Shown here in pieces: positions 50,757 through 59,376 of a stretch of DNA of 64,000 nt. Positions within the stretch are counted from its first letter, which is position 1. The number at the start of each line of letters is the position of its first letter. A program made the translations under genes and the position numbers. Source of the DNA: an uncultured Pelagibacteraceae bacterium (GTDB lineage: Bacteria > Pseudomonadota > Alphaproteobacteria > Pelagibacterales > Pelagibacteraceae); NCBI GenBank assembly GCA_902601895.1, contig CACKOU010000004.1:19140-83139 (forward strand), given 5' to 3'. The notes under the pieces were generated by a model that saw only the letters and a list, made by a program, of their open reading frames with translations, was not told where the DNA came from and did not search any database.

Positions 50757-51812
50757 TTAATCGTTAAGTGCCCGTAATTCTTTTTCGTCGAATTTTAAAT
50801 AAACGTTTTCTCCAACATTAAATATTTCATTTGTATCGGAAGAAACTACGTAAATCTTACCGACTTTTGAATTAACTATATACTGATAACTATTTCCGAC
50901 GAATGACGCATTATTAACAGATGCATGTATAGAGTTTTCCTCAGGACTTTTTGAAATTGTTATTTTTTCTGGTCTTAAAGAGACGGAAACCGAACTGTCT
51001 AATTTTTGATCACTTTCTATTTTAATTTTCATTTCTGCTAATTGTATCTCGTAAATATTATTGTTTTGATTAATGATTTCAGCTTTAACAACATTTGCGT
51101 CCCCTATGAAGTTGGCTACAAATTTAGTTTTAGGAAAGTTATACAATTCTTTTGGGCTACCTTGTTGAGCGATAATAGCATTGTTCATTACAATTACTTT
51201 GTCAGAAATTGCTAACGCTTCCTCTTGATCATGAGTTACATAAATTGTTGTTACTCCAAGTTTTTGTTGAATTTCTCTAATATCCTCTCTAACTTGTCTT
51301 CTTAATTTAGCATCCAAATTAGACAAAGGCTCATCAAAGAGTAGAACCTTTGGTTTCAATACAATTGCTCTTGCAACAGCTACTCTTTGTTGTTGACCTC
51401 CAGATAACTCTGAGGGCATCCTATTTTCATAACCTTCTAAATTAACTAACTTAAGAGTTTCTAACGACTTTTCTGTAAATTCTTCTTTTGGAACATTTAT
51501 CATCTTCAAACCATAAGATACATTTTCAAGTACACTCATATGTGGGAACAAAGCATAAGATTGGAATACCATAGATACATCTCTATCTGTTGCTGGTAAT
51601 AATGTTACATCTTCATTTTCTACTAAAATTCTGCCACTAGTAGCTCTTTCTAAACCAGCAATAATTCTTAAAGAAGTAGTTTTTCCACATCCAGAGGGAC
51701 CTAATAATGTAGTCAGTGTTCCTGCTTCAAAAGTACAACTTACATTATCAACAGCAACAGTCTCATTAAATTTTTTTGTAATATTTTCAAATTTTACTTC
51801 TGCTTTTTTCAT
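50757..51812 (-). CDS. ABC transporter ATP-binding protein, Fe(III)/PotA-FbpC type
   Basis: 351 residues. Walker A GPSGCGKTT, signature ELSGGQQQRVAVARAIV and Walker B VLLFDEPLSNLDAKLRRQVREDI are followed by a C-terminal TOBE domain (residues about 270-350). This is the FbpC/AfuC/PotA subgroup. It overlaps the permease by one base, and order SBP-permease-ATPase is complete. Confidence 0.92.
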   Translation of the reverse strand: MKKAEVKFENITKKFNETVAVDNVSCTFEAGTLTTLLGPSGCGKTTSLRIIAGLERATSGRILVENEDVTLLPATDRDVSMVFQSYALFPHMSVLENVSYGLKMINVPKEEFTEKSLETLKLVNLEGYENRMPSELSGGQQQRVAVARAIVLKPKVLLFDEPLSNLDAKLRRQVREDIREIQQKLGVTTIYVTHDQEEALAISDKVIVMNNAIIAQQGSPKELYNFPKTKFVANFIGDANVVKAEIINQNNNIYEIQLAEMKIKIESDQKLDSSVSVSLRPEKITISKSPEENSIHASVNNASFVGNSYQYIVNSKVGKIYVVSSDTNEIFNVGENVYLKFDEKELRALND

Positions 51813-54010
51813 TATCCAAAATTTCCCTGTAATATCCCTTCTGTTTGTTCTCTTCTCCCTAATTTACGTTTACCTATTATTAATTGCATTAATGTTATTG
51901 TAAATAACATAACAACAATTAATGCAGATGAGTAAACAATTGCTAGACCATAATCATTGTTTTCTAATCTTCCTAAAATATATGAAACTGCTAAATCATA
52001 ATTAGCACTAACAAGGAATATAACCGCACTAATTGCTGTCATTGCTCTAACAAAACTAAAAACTAAAGAAGCAGTAATTGCAGGCTTAAGCAACGGAAGA
52101 ATTACATTCCTAAATGTTTGAGAACTAGATGCATTTAATGTTGATGATGCTTCATCTAAATGAGGATCTAATTGATTCATTGAAGCTATGCCTGCCCTAA
52201 CCCCAACTGGCATATTTCTAAATACAAAAGCGATTACTAAAATAATTCCTGTTCCTGTAAGTTCAAGTGGCGGAACATTAAACGCAAAAACGTAACTAAC
52301 ACCAATAACACTTCCAGGTATTGCAAAACTTAACATTGTACCGAATTCGAAAGCATTTTTTCCTTTAAACTTATGTCTTGTAAGAAGATATGCTGTTAAA
52401 ATACCTATTGCAGCAGTAGGAAATGATGAAATTAATGCTATTGCAAAAGTAGTGTTAAAAGAATTCCACGCGGTACCAGTCCACAAAATTCCTCTTTCCT
52501 TAACCCATTCAACACTAAATGCTTCAACATAATGTCTTAACGTAAAACTATGATCGACACCCCACATCTCTACAAATCCACCAAACATAATCATTATATA
52601 AATTATCAATGTAAGGAGTGCCCAAGGTAGAACAGTTGAATAAATTATCCACTTAGTATTATTTGGTAATTCAGGATGAACTCCACTATCACCTTTCCCA
52701 GAAATTGAAATATATGATTTTTTTCCCAACCATTGGTTCTGAAGATAAAATACTACCAGAACAACGGTTAATAAAATCATTGCTAATATTGCAGCTTTAG
52801 TTTCATCATACTGTGCACCCACAATTGCAAAGAATATTTCTGTAGATAAAACATCATATTCGGCACCTAGTACAAGTGGATTTCCGAAATCAGCTAAGCT
52901 TTCAATAAAGCCAAGCAAAAATGCATTCGCAATTCCAGGTCTCATTAAAGGCAATGTAACAGTTTTAAAAACTTGCCATTTTGAAGCTCTCAATGTTTGT
53001 GAAGCCTCTTCCATTGCAGGACTTACACTTTCAACAACTCCTATTAAAACTAAAAAAGCAATTGGAGTAAAAGCAAGAGTTTGTGCAAACCATATTCCTG
53101 GTAAACCATAAATCCATCTCGAGGGCTCTATCTCGAAAGCCCATTCAAGAAAAGAACTTACGACTCCCGTTCTACCAAATAAAATTATTATTGCTAAACC
53201 AATTACAAATGGAGGAGTTATGATTGGTAAAACAGATAAAATTCTAATTGTTTTTTTTAATTTAAAACTTGTTCTTGCAATTAATAAAGCAAAACCTAAA
53301 CCCAAAATTGTTGATGAGAAAGCTGTAAGTGTTCCCATAGTAACAGTGTTCCAAAAAACACCACATGCATAATCACTATATAGACAATCAAGACCCCAAA
53401 TTCCTTTATTAAATATTTTGGTTGAAAAATTACTAATTTCATATCCACCCTCTGTGCCTTTAAAGGCAACAGCAAACATTCTAAAAATAGGAAAAAAAAC
53501 GAAAGTTGAAACTAGAATAATTATGCTTCCTATACTTCCTACAATAAAATTGTCTCCATTCAACCACCCACGCGAGGAAAGCCCATGTGTAATATAAAAA
53601 ATAAATGTAGAGCATAAAAGAACTGCACCAGACCCTACTCCAAATTGATTTTCTACATCACCAAAAATCGATTGAAAGATTTCAAAATTCCACCCTCTTA
53701 TGCCAATTGAAAACCCCTGAAGAATAAAATAAAAAATACCAAACAATCCTGAGTACAAAAAAATTTTGGAATAAATAGGATTATTCTGATTTAATTTTAA
53801 AGTTGATAATGGAAAAAATAAAGGAACAATTAAAGGAAGAAGCCAATATTTTTTATTTATAAATACCTGCGGTAATACAGAACCGTAATCTTCTAAAGAA
53901 TATTCTAAAATCCAGTTTATTGAGAAAAACCCGTCACCTGTTACATACCATGGAAATATTAGGAAACCCAATACTCCGATGAGCATCCAACAGATAACGA
54001 GTCCTCTCAT
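51812..54010 (-). CDS. ABC permease, fused double-domain Fe(III)-type (FbpB/AfuB)
   Basis: 732 residues with two permease domains in one chain. The first EAA loop is EEASQTLRASKWQVFKTVTLPLMRPGIANAFLLGFIESLADFGNPLVLG and the second is DEASSTLNASSSQTFRNVILPLLKPAITASLVFSFVRAMTAISAVIFL. Extra N-terminal helices precede them. This is the ferric-iron-type architecture, also found in some phosphonate or sugar-phosphate importers. It follows the binding-protein gene by 8 bases. Confidence 0.92.
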   Translation of the reverse strand: MRGLVICWMLIGVLGFLIFPWYVTGDGFFSINWILEYSLEDYGSVLPQVFINKKYWLLPLIVPLFFPLSTLKLNQNNPIYSKIFLYSGLFGIFYFILQGFSIGIRGWNFEIFQSIFGDVENQFGVGSGAVLLCSTFIFYITHGLSSRGWLNGDNFIVGSIGSIIILVSTFVFFPIFRMFAVAFKGTEGGYEISNFSTKIFNKGIWGLDCLYSDYACGVFWNTVTMGTLTAFSSTILGLGFALLIARTSFKLKKTIRILSVLPIITPPFVIGLAIIILFGRTGVVSSFLEWAFEIEPSRWIYGLPGIWFAQTLAFTPIAFLVLIGVVESVSPAMEEASQTLRASKWQVFKTVTLPLMRPGIANAFLLGFIESLADFGNPLVLGAEYDVLSTEIFFAIVGAQYDETKAAILAMILLTVVLVVFYLQNQWLGKKSYISISGKGDSGVHPELPNNTKWIIYSTVLPWALLTLIIYIMIMFGGFVEMWGVDHSFTLRHYVEAFSVEWVKERGILWTGTAWNSFNTTFAIALISSFPTAAIGILTAYLLTRHKFKGKNAFEFGTMLSFAIPGSVIGVSYVFAFNVPPLELTGTGIILVIAFVFRNMPVGVRAGIASMNQLDPHLDEASSTLNASSSQTFRNVILPLLKPAITASLVFSFVRAMTAISAVIFLVSANYDLAVSYILGRLENNDYGLAIVYSSALIVVMLFTITLMQLIIGKRKLGRREQTEGILQGNFG

Positions 54011-54018
54011 TTAATTCC

Positions 54019-55056
54019 TTATCTAGGAATTACAGAAACATCGTTATCCCATTTGGATAACAAACTCGCTCTAGTACTTTTATCTCCATAAACTTTAAAA
54101 TTATAATCAATTAAGTTTATTGTTGATAAGTCTGGAGCATCAGGATCAGCTTTTGCTTTAGTATTAGATGGCACTTGCAAAGATTTTCCTGAAGTGAAGA
54201 CCATAGTTTGAATAGCGGGACTTAAAGCCCAGTCATAAAACTTTTTAGCTTCCTTCATATTTCTTGCACCTGCAATAATACTCATAGATCCAACTTCATA
54301 ACCAGTTCCTTCAGCTGGAGAGACCGTAACAACCGGCAAACCTTTTTTTGTTTGTTTCACACCATCATGTTGGAAACAAATACCGATTAAGTTTTCACCT
54401 CTACCAGTTGCCTTAATTGGTGCAGAACCAGATTTAGTATATGTATTTATGTTTGCATGAAGTTTTTTCATGTAATCCCAACCTTTATCTTCTCCAAATA
54501 TTTGAAGAATGGTAGCTAAGGTGGTGTAAGCAGTTCCAGATGAGTTTGGATTTGCTACTTGTATTTCACCTTTATATATTGGTTTTGTTAAATCCATCCA
54601 TGATTTTGGAGCTGGAAGACCTTTTTTTGCTAAAAGATCTTTGTTGTATCCAAAACCTAATGCACCAACATAAATTCCTACTGATTTAAAATCAGCATTT
54701 TTTGCTTGGTTCTGAGCTGCAGGTAATAAATCATTAAAATGAACAGATTTATATTTCTCAGTTAAATTTTCTTGTGCTGCAGTTAAATGTGGATCACCTG
54801 TTCCACCAAACCAAACATCTCCTTTTGGATTTGATGCTTCTGCTTTTATTTTTGCAAAAGTTTCACCACTACTTGCTCTTGTCATAGCAACTTTTGTTCC
54901 AGTTTCTTTTTCATAAGCTTGTTCAAGCATTTCACAAACGTCTATTTCAACACTGCAATATAAAGTTAGTTTTGCAGCTGAAGCTTTATTTGTGATACCG
55001 AAAAGTGTTAATGAAAGAACTAGAGCCATAGAAGCTACTTTAAGTATATTTTTCAT
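54019..55056 (-). CDS. Ferric-type ABC substrate-binding protein
   Basis: 345 residues with a signal peptide (MKNILKVASMALVLSLTLFGITNKASAA). KLTLYCSVEIDVCEMLEQAYEKETGTKVAMTRASSGETFAKIKAEASNPKGDVWFGGTGD is the type 2 solute-binding pattern shared by FbpA, AfuA and 2-aminoethylphosphonate binders. LIGICFQHDGVKQTKKGLPVVTVSPAEGTGYE replaces the region where iron-binding FbpA proteins have paired tyrosines, so a non-iron ligand is possible. Spacing supports an operon with the permease and ATPase. Confidence 0.85.
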   Translation of the reverse strand: MKNILKVASMALVLSLTLFGITNKASAAKLTLYCSVEIDVCEMLEQAYEKETGTKVAMTRASSGETFAKIKAEASNPKGDVWFGGTGDPHLTAAQENLTEKYKSVHFNDLLPAAQNQAKNADFKSVGIYVGALGFGYNKDLLAKKGLPAPKSWMDLTKPIYKGEIQVANPNSSGTAYTTLATILQIFGEDKGWDYMKKLHANINTYTKSGSAPIKATGRGENLIGICFQHDGVKQTKKGLPVVTVSPAEGTGYEVGSMSIIAGARNMKEAKKFYDWALSPAIQTMVFTSGKSLQVPSNTKAKADPDAPDLSTINLIDYNFKVYGDKSTRASLLSKWDNDVSVIPR

Positions 55057-55207
55057 ATATTCCTCACTTTTTTTATTAGTTAATGATAATAAATTTAAAC
55101 ATCTAATGTTAATCTTTTGTTACTTAAAATTTAAAGATAAATTTAATAAAAAAAAAAAATATTCAATTTATAGTTTAATTTTGAAATTAATTATGTTTAC
55201 ATAAACT

Positions 55208-56212
55208 ATGAATGAAAAAGAACTTAAAAATTTAATTATTAAAATTTTTACTAATTTTAAATTAAGCAGAAAACACTCTATAGTTTGCGCAAATGCAATA
55301 ATCAATGCAGAACTTGTAGGTGCACCTTCACATGGATTATCTCGTTTAAAAATGTATTGTGAAAGAATCTCAAAAAAAGTCATTAATCCAAGACCTAAAA
55401 TTAATGTAAAAAATATATCAAAATCTATATCAATAATTGATGCTGATAATTCTATAGGTTTTGTTGCAGCAGATGAAGCAATTAAAAAAACAATACAAAA
55501 TGCAAAAAAAACAGGAATTGGATTAGTTGCTGTAAAAAATAGCGGACATTACGGACTATCAGGGTATTACGTAGAACAAGCAGTTAAAAAAAATTTAATA
55601 ACATTCGCATTTACAAATGCGCCTCCAGCAATTGCACCTTTTGGTGGAAAAAAATCAGTCTTTGGAACTAATCCAATATGTTTTGGAACTCAAACAAATA
55701 GCAAGGTTCCATTTATACTGGATACATCAATGTCCATGATAAATAGAGGTAAAATTAGGATTGCAGAAAAATTAGGAGAAAAAATACCATATGGAGTAGC
55801 TTTAAACAAATTTGGCAAACCAACTACAAATGCAAAAGAGGCTCTTGCTGGAGTACAACTACCAATAGCTGGATTTAGAGGATCTGGATTAGCTTGGATG
55901 ATAGATATTTTAACTGGAGTATTTGTTGGAAGCAATCATGGTGGTAAAGTAAAAGACCCATTTGATGATTTCTCTGGGCCGCAAAATATTGGCCACTTAT
56001 TTTTAGCATTTAAAGACAATCTATTTGTTAAAAATTATAAAAAAGAGATAAAAAAAAATATTAAAAGAATAAAAAAAATACCTAATTTAAAAGGACAAAA
56101 AATCTTTTATCCTGGTGAGCAAAAGTTTTTAAGAACAAAAATAAACTCTAAAAAATCTTTAAAAATTCCAAAAAATATAAAAAAGGATTTAGATATTCTG
56201 TTGGCTAATTAA
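55208..56212 (+). CDS. Ldh-family (malate/L-lactate dehydrogenase type 2) oxidoreductase
   Basis: 334 residues of the YlbC/AllD/ComC family. AELVGAPSHGLSRLKMYCERI contains the conserved GxxSHG, KNSGHYGLSGYYVEQAVKKN has the catalytic His, and FGTNPICFGTQT and LPIAGFRGSGLAWMIDILTGV follow. NAD(P)-dependent oxidation of a 2-hydroxy acid (sulfolactate, ureidoglycolate or malate type). Substrate unknown. Divergent from the ferric-type transporter; the region between (55057-55207) is AT-rich and shows nothing I can define. Confidence 0.88.
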   Translation: MNEKELKNLIIKIFTNFKLSRKHSIVCANAIINAELVGAPSHGLSRLKMYCERISKKVINPRPKINVKNISKSISIIDADNSIGFVAADEAIKKTIQNAKKTGIGLVAVKNSGHYGLSGYYVEQAVKKNLITFAFTNAPPAIAPFGGKKSVFGTNPICFGTQTNSKVPFILDTSMSMINRGKIRIAEKLGEKIPYGVALNKFGKPTTNAKEALAGVQLPIAGFRGSGLAWMIDILTGVFVGSNHGGKVKDPFDDFSGPQNIGHLFLAFKDNLFVKNYKKEIKKNIKRIKKIPNLKGQKIFYPGEQKFLRTKINSKKSLKIPKNIKKDLDILLAN

Positions 56213-56415
56213 CCTGCAAAGTAACCTAGTATTCCGATAGATAGACAGACTGAAAGTATTATTATTTTAGACTGAAAAGCCTCTTTTTTCTTTTTGCTAA
56301 TTACACGTTTCTTAAGAACATCTATATTTACTTTACGAGGGGACATTCTAATAACTCTCGACTTTTTTTCATGTATTTCAATATTAGATGTTCTATTTAA
56401 GCTTTCAGTACTCAT
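56209..56415 (-). CDS. 68-residue basic tail-anchored protein
   Basis: MSTESLNRTSNIEIHEKKSRVIRMSPRKVNIDVLKKRVISKKKKEAF is followed by one C-terminal helix (SKIIILSVCLSIGILGYFAG). The N-terminus is basic and would face the cytoplasm. It overlaps the convergent Ldh-family gene by 4 bases and is the only ORF filling this space. No family recognised. Confidence 0.55.
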   Translation of the reverse strand: MSTESLNRTSNIEIHEKKSRVIRMSPRKVNIDVLKKRVISKKKKEAFQSKIIILSVCLSIGILGYFAG

Positions 56416-56460
56416 TAGAAATATTAAATCATATTGTGTAAAAAATTTATAGAATGGAAC

Positions 56461-56507
56461 TGTTCAAAATGGGTTGACTCACGTTTTGAAATTGTTCAAA
56501 TTGGGTT
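56461..56507. repeat. Direct repeats upstream of the two-module regulator
   Basis: TGTTCAAAATGGGTT (56461-56475) recurs as TGTTCAAATTGGGTT (56493-56507), 14 of 15 bases identical with a 32-base period, about three helical turns. A TTGACT hexamer sits at 56474-56479, overlapping the first copy. This looks like a pair of operators for the gene starting at 56518, which encodes a two-HTH protein. Confidence 0.6.
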
Positions 56508-56517
56508 TTGATACATT

Positions 56518-57480
56518 ATGAAGCAGCTACCAAGTGTAAATTCCGAAATAGATGATGAGCTTATCGATAAAATTTTCAAAAATCATTTTGATATTTTAAG
56601 TCCTTTTTTTTTAAAACTTATGTCTGAATGGACAATCGGTGCTTATAAAGTGTTTAAAGATATAGATACTTACATAATTTTAATTTATTTGATTAGTAAG
56701 CAGTTTGATTTTTACAGACGAAATAATTTAAATATTACTTTCAATAATTTTTATAAGAATAAAGTATTAGAGATTGAGAAAATTAACCTTATAAGAATAT
56801 CAAAGGATCTTCAAATACCAAAAGAAAGTGTAAGAAGAAAAGTTATATCCCTAGAAAAAAAGGGAATAATTAAAAAAAAGGGCAAGAAGATTACAATAGA
56901 TAGAAGTGCATACAATTCAACACAGCCAAATGATACGTTAAAAAATATATGCACACTTTTATCTGTTTTTAGTCAAATTTTAAAAGAAGAAAAAGTTATA
57001 AAAAATGAAATGTCCAGTAATGAAATTAATAACTTAATAAAACATAATTTTTCATTTTGCTGGTATCAATTTTATAAATTTTTATTCCCTTACTGCTTAA
57101 GGTGGAAAAATTATTTTGGTGATATGGAAATATTTACTATTTTGGCAACTATAGTTTTGAATAATAATTCAAAAATTGGAAGGCAACTTAAAGGAGTTGA
57201 TAGTTATTTAGATAAATGGAGAGATAAAATTATTAATAAAAAAATAAAAGGAATTAATGCAATGTCTATTTCTGAAATAACAGGGATACCAAGACCAACA
57301 GTAGTAAGAAAAGTTAAAAAATTAATAAAAAATAAATTTATTTCTTTAGACAAAAATAAATTGATAAATTTTGATGTCAGCAAACAAAATTTTAAAGATA
57401 TGTCGATAATCCAAGATGAAAATTTAAAATCAATAAATATTTTTATAAAAAGAACCTATAATCAAATAAATCTTAATTAG
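56518..57480 (+). CDS. Two-module winged-helix transcriptional regulator
   Basis: 320 residues built from two similar halves. Each has a helical region (LSPFFLKLMSEWTIGAYKVFKDIDTYIILIYLISKQ and YKFLFPYCLRWKNYFGDMEIFTILATIVLNNN) followed by a helix-turn-helix wing (ISKDLQIPKESVRRKVISLEKKGIIKKKGKKI near 100-130 and ISEITGIPRPTVVRKVKKLIKNKFISLDKNKL near 255-285). The internal duplication suggests a pseudo-dimeric DNA-binding protein. Its upstream region carries paired repeats, so autoregulation is likely. I do not recognise the family beyond HTH. Confidence 0.75.
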   Translation: MKQLPSVNSEIDDELIDKIFKNHFDILSPFFLKLMSEWTIGAYKVFKDIDTYIILIYLISKQFDFYRRNNLNITFNNFYKNKVLEIEKINLIRISKDLQIPKESVRRKVISLEKKGIIKKKGKKITIDRSAYNSTQPNDTLKNICTLLSVFSQILKEEKVIKNEMSSNEINNLIKHNFSFCWYQFYKFLFPYCLRWKNYFGDMEIFTILATIVLNNNSKIGRQLKGVDSYLDKWRDKIINKKIKGINAMSISEITGIPRPTVVRKVKKLIKNKFISLDKNKLINFDVSKQNFKDMSIIQDENLKSINIFIKRTYNQINLN

Positions 57481-58321
57481 AATTTTTAAGAATATATATA
57501 AATATAAATCCAGTTAAATACATTATTAATGCATAAGCAGCTGTGGGAACCATGTAAGCGACATCATTGAAAATTTGTGTTGCTACAAATACAGCTAAAG
57601 TTCCATTTTGTAATCCACATTCTAAAGAAATACATTTTCTCTGTGGTATTCCAGTTGCAAAACCTTTTGCAATGTAAAATGCCAAAGTCATCATGACTAC
57701 GTTTAATATTAAAACAGCTAAACCTGCTTGTCCTAAGTATGATATTATATTTTCTCTCTCCTCAATCCATATTGCTGCAAATACAACAATAAATAAAATA
57801 CCTGTAATTCTATTTACAATATTAATATTAGACGAAATAAAGTTTTCGGCGAATCTTCTAATTATCATTCCTAGAATTACTGGCACAGTTACAACTAGTG
57901 CCATTTTGAGAGCAATACCAGTCATCGTAATATCTGAGGATAAATCAGTTACACCTAATAATTTTGCTGAAGAAAAAACAATAAATGGAACAGAAAAAAT
58001 ACTAATTAAACTACCTACAGCTGTTAAAGAAATAGATAATGCAACATCTCCATTTGCAAATTTTGTTAAGACATTTGATGTTACTCCTCCAGGAGCAGCA
58101 GCAATAATCATTAATCCTAAAGCTAATTCAACTGGTAATCTTAATATTAAAAGTAAAATATAAGCGACGATAGGGAGGAGGATTAATTGACAAATTATTC
58201 CGACTGTAAAATCTTTTGGATTATTTATAACTCTTAAAAAATCTCTAGTTGATAAGCCCAATCCCAGACCTAACATTATAAGTGCTAACGCTATAGGTGC
58301 AATTTTTGTAACTATCTCCAT
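57473..58321 (-). CDS. Bile acid:sodium symporter (BASS) family transporter
   Basis: 282 residues, about nine helices. LIMLGLGLGLSTRDFLRVINNPKDFTVGIICQLILLPIVAYILL and LMIIAAAPGGVTSNVLTKFANGDVALSISLTAVGSLISIFSVPFI hold the family's sodium-binding crossover motif, and ECGLQNGTLAVFVATQIF is conserved near the end. It imports an organic anion with sodium. It overlaps the convergent regulator gene by 8 bases. Confidence 0.9.
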   Translation of the reverse strand: MEIVTKIAPIALALIMLGLGLGLSTRDFLRVINNPKDFTVGIICQLILLPIVAYILLLILRLPVELALGLMIIAAAPGGVTSNVLTKFANGDVALSISLTAVGSLISIFSVPFIVFSSAKLLGVTDLSSDITMTGIALKMALVVTVPVILGMIIRRFAENFISSNINIVNRITGILFIVVFAAIWIEERENIISYLGQAGLAVLILNVVMMTLAFYIAKGFATGIPQRKCISLECGLQNGTLAVFVATQIFNDVAYMVPTAAYALIMYLTGFIFIYILKNSN

Positions 58322-58405
58322 CGTTTGTTCAATTTTAAACTATTTTTATATCGAACGTAATAAAAAATATTGATATTTAGAACCATAACAAATATTTAAA
58401 CTCAT

Positions 58406-59317
58406 ATGCTATCTGATAAATCTACAGTTTGCCCAGTTAATCTACTTAATATAGCCCATCAAAAAAGGGGTGTAAAAGCAGCCATTGTAAATGCAGGTAA
58501 AAAATTACCAATGATGTCGGTAATGGATTCTGTCTCTGAAAAATTGATCACCCCAATACTTATAGGTGATAAACAAAAAATACAAGAATGCGCAGATGAG
58601 CTTAAATTTGATATATCAAATTTTGAAATAATTAATGAGCCAGTTGAAAATAATACAGCAGGTATTGCGACAAAACTTGCATCGGAAGATAAAGTAAAAA
58701 TTATTGTAAAAGGACATATTCATACTGATATATTGATGAAAGAAGTTCTTAAAAGAGAGTATAAATTAATTGGAAAAACAAGACTAAGTCATATTTGGCA
58801 TATGACATTACAAAAAGATGATAAACCATTAATCATAACCGATGGAGCATTAAATGTTTCTCCTAACCTAAAAACTAAAATGCATATTTTAAGAAATGTT
58901 ATAGATTTTAGTCATAGAATTAATATTCCAAGACCAAAGATTTCTGTCCTTTCAGCAACAGAAGAAGTTATTGATAGTGTACAGAGTTCGGTTGAAGCTA
59001 AAGAATTAACTGAATTGGCAAGTAAAGAAAATTTTAATGCTGATATTTTTGGACCCTTAGCATTTGACAATAGTATTTCAAAAAAATCTGCTTCTATTAA
59101 AGGAATTGAGAATATAGTTGCTGGAGAAGCTGATGTATTATTAGTTCCAAATGTAGAAACTGGAAATGCGCTTGTAAAAATGATGATTTATTTTATGGGA
59201 GCATGTGCAGCAGGTGTAGTTGTTGGAGGTAAAGTGCCTGTTGTTATAACAAGTAGATCAGATGATGCGACAGCAAGACTTGCTTCAATAGCTGCAGCTG
59301 TCGTTGCTTTAGATTAA
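58406..59317 (+). CDS. Phosphate acetyl/butyryltransferase
   Basis: 303 residues of the PTA_PTB family without an enoyl-hydratase extension. KLITPILIGDKQKIQECADEL, DKVKIIVKGHIHTDILMKEVL, KPLIITDGALNVSPNLKTK, FGPLAFDNSISKKSASIKGI and MGACAAGVVVGGKVPVVITSRSDDATARLASIAAAV are the CoA and phosphate sites. It transfers acyl groups between CoA and phosphate. Placed before the HpsN-like gene, it could convert acetyl-phosphate released from sulfonate breakdown to acetyl-CoA, although xsc is not in the window. Confidence 0.9.
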   Translation: MLSDKSTVCPVNLLNIAHQKRGVKAAIVNAGKKLPMMSVMDSVSEKLITPILIGDKQKIQECADELKFDISNFEIINEPVENNTAGIATKLASEDKVKIIVKGHIHTDILMKEVLKREYKLIGKTRLSHIWHMTLQKDDKPLIITDGALNVSPNLKTKMHILRNVIDFSHRINIPRPKISVLSATEEVIDSVQSSVEAKELTELASKENFNADIFGPLAFDNSISKKSASIKGIENIVAGEADVLLVPNVETGNALVKMMIYFMGACAAGVVVGGKVPVVITSRSDDATARLASIAAAVVALD

Positions 59318-59376
59318 ACTTCTGTTGAATAAACATCTTTTATAATTTAAACATTTATAAAATTAGAAGAAAGATA

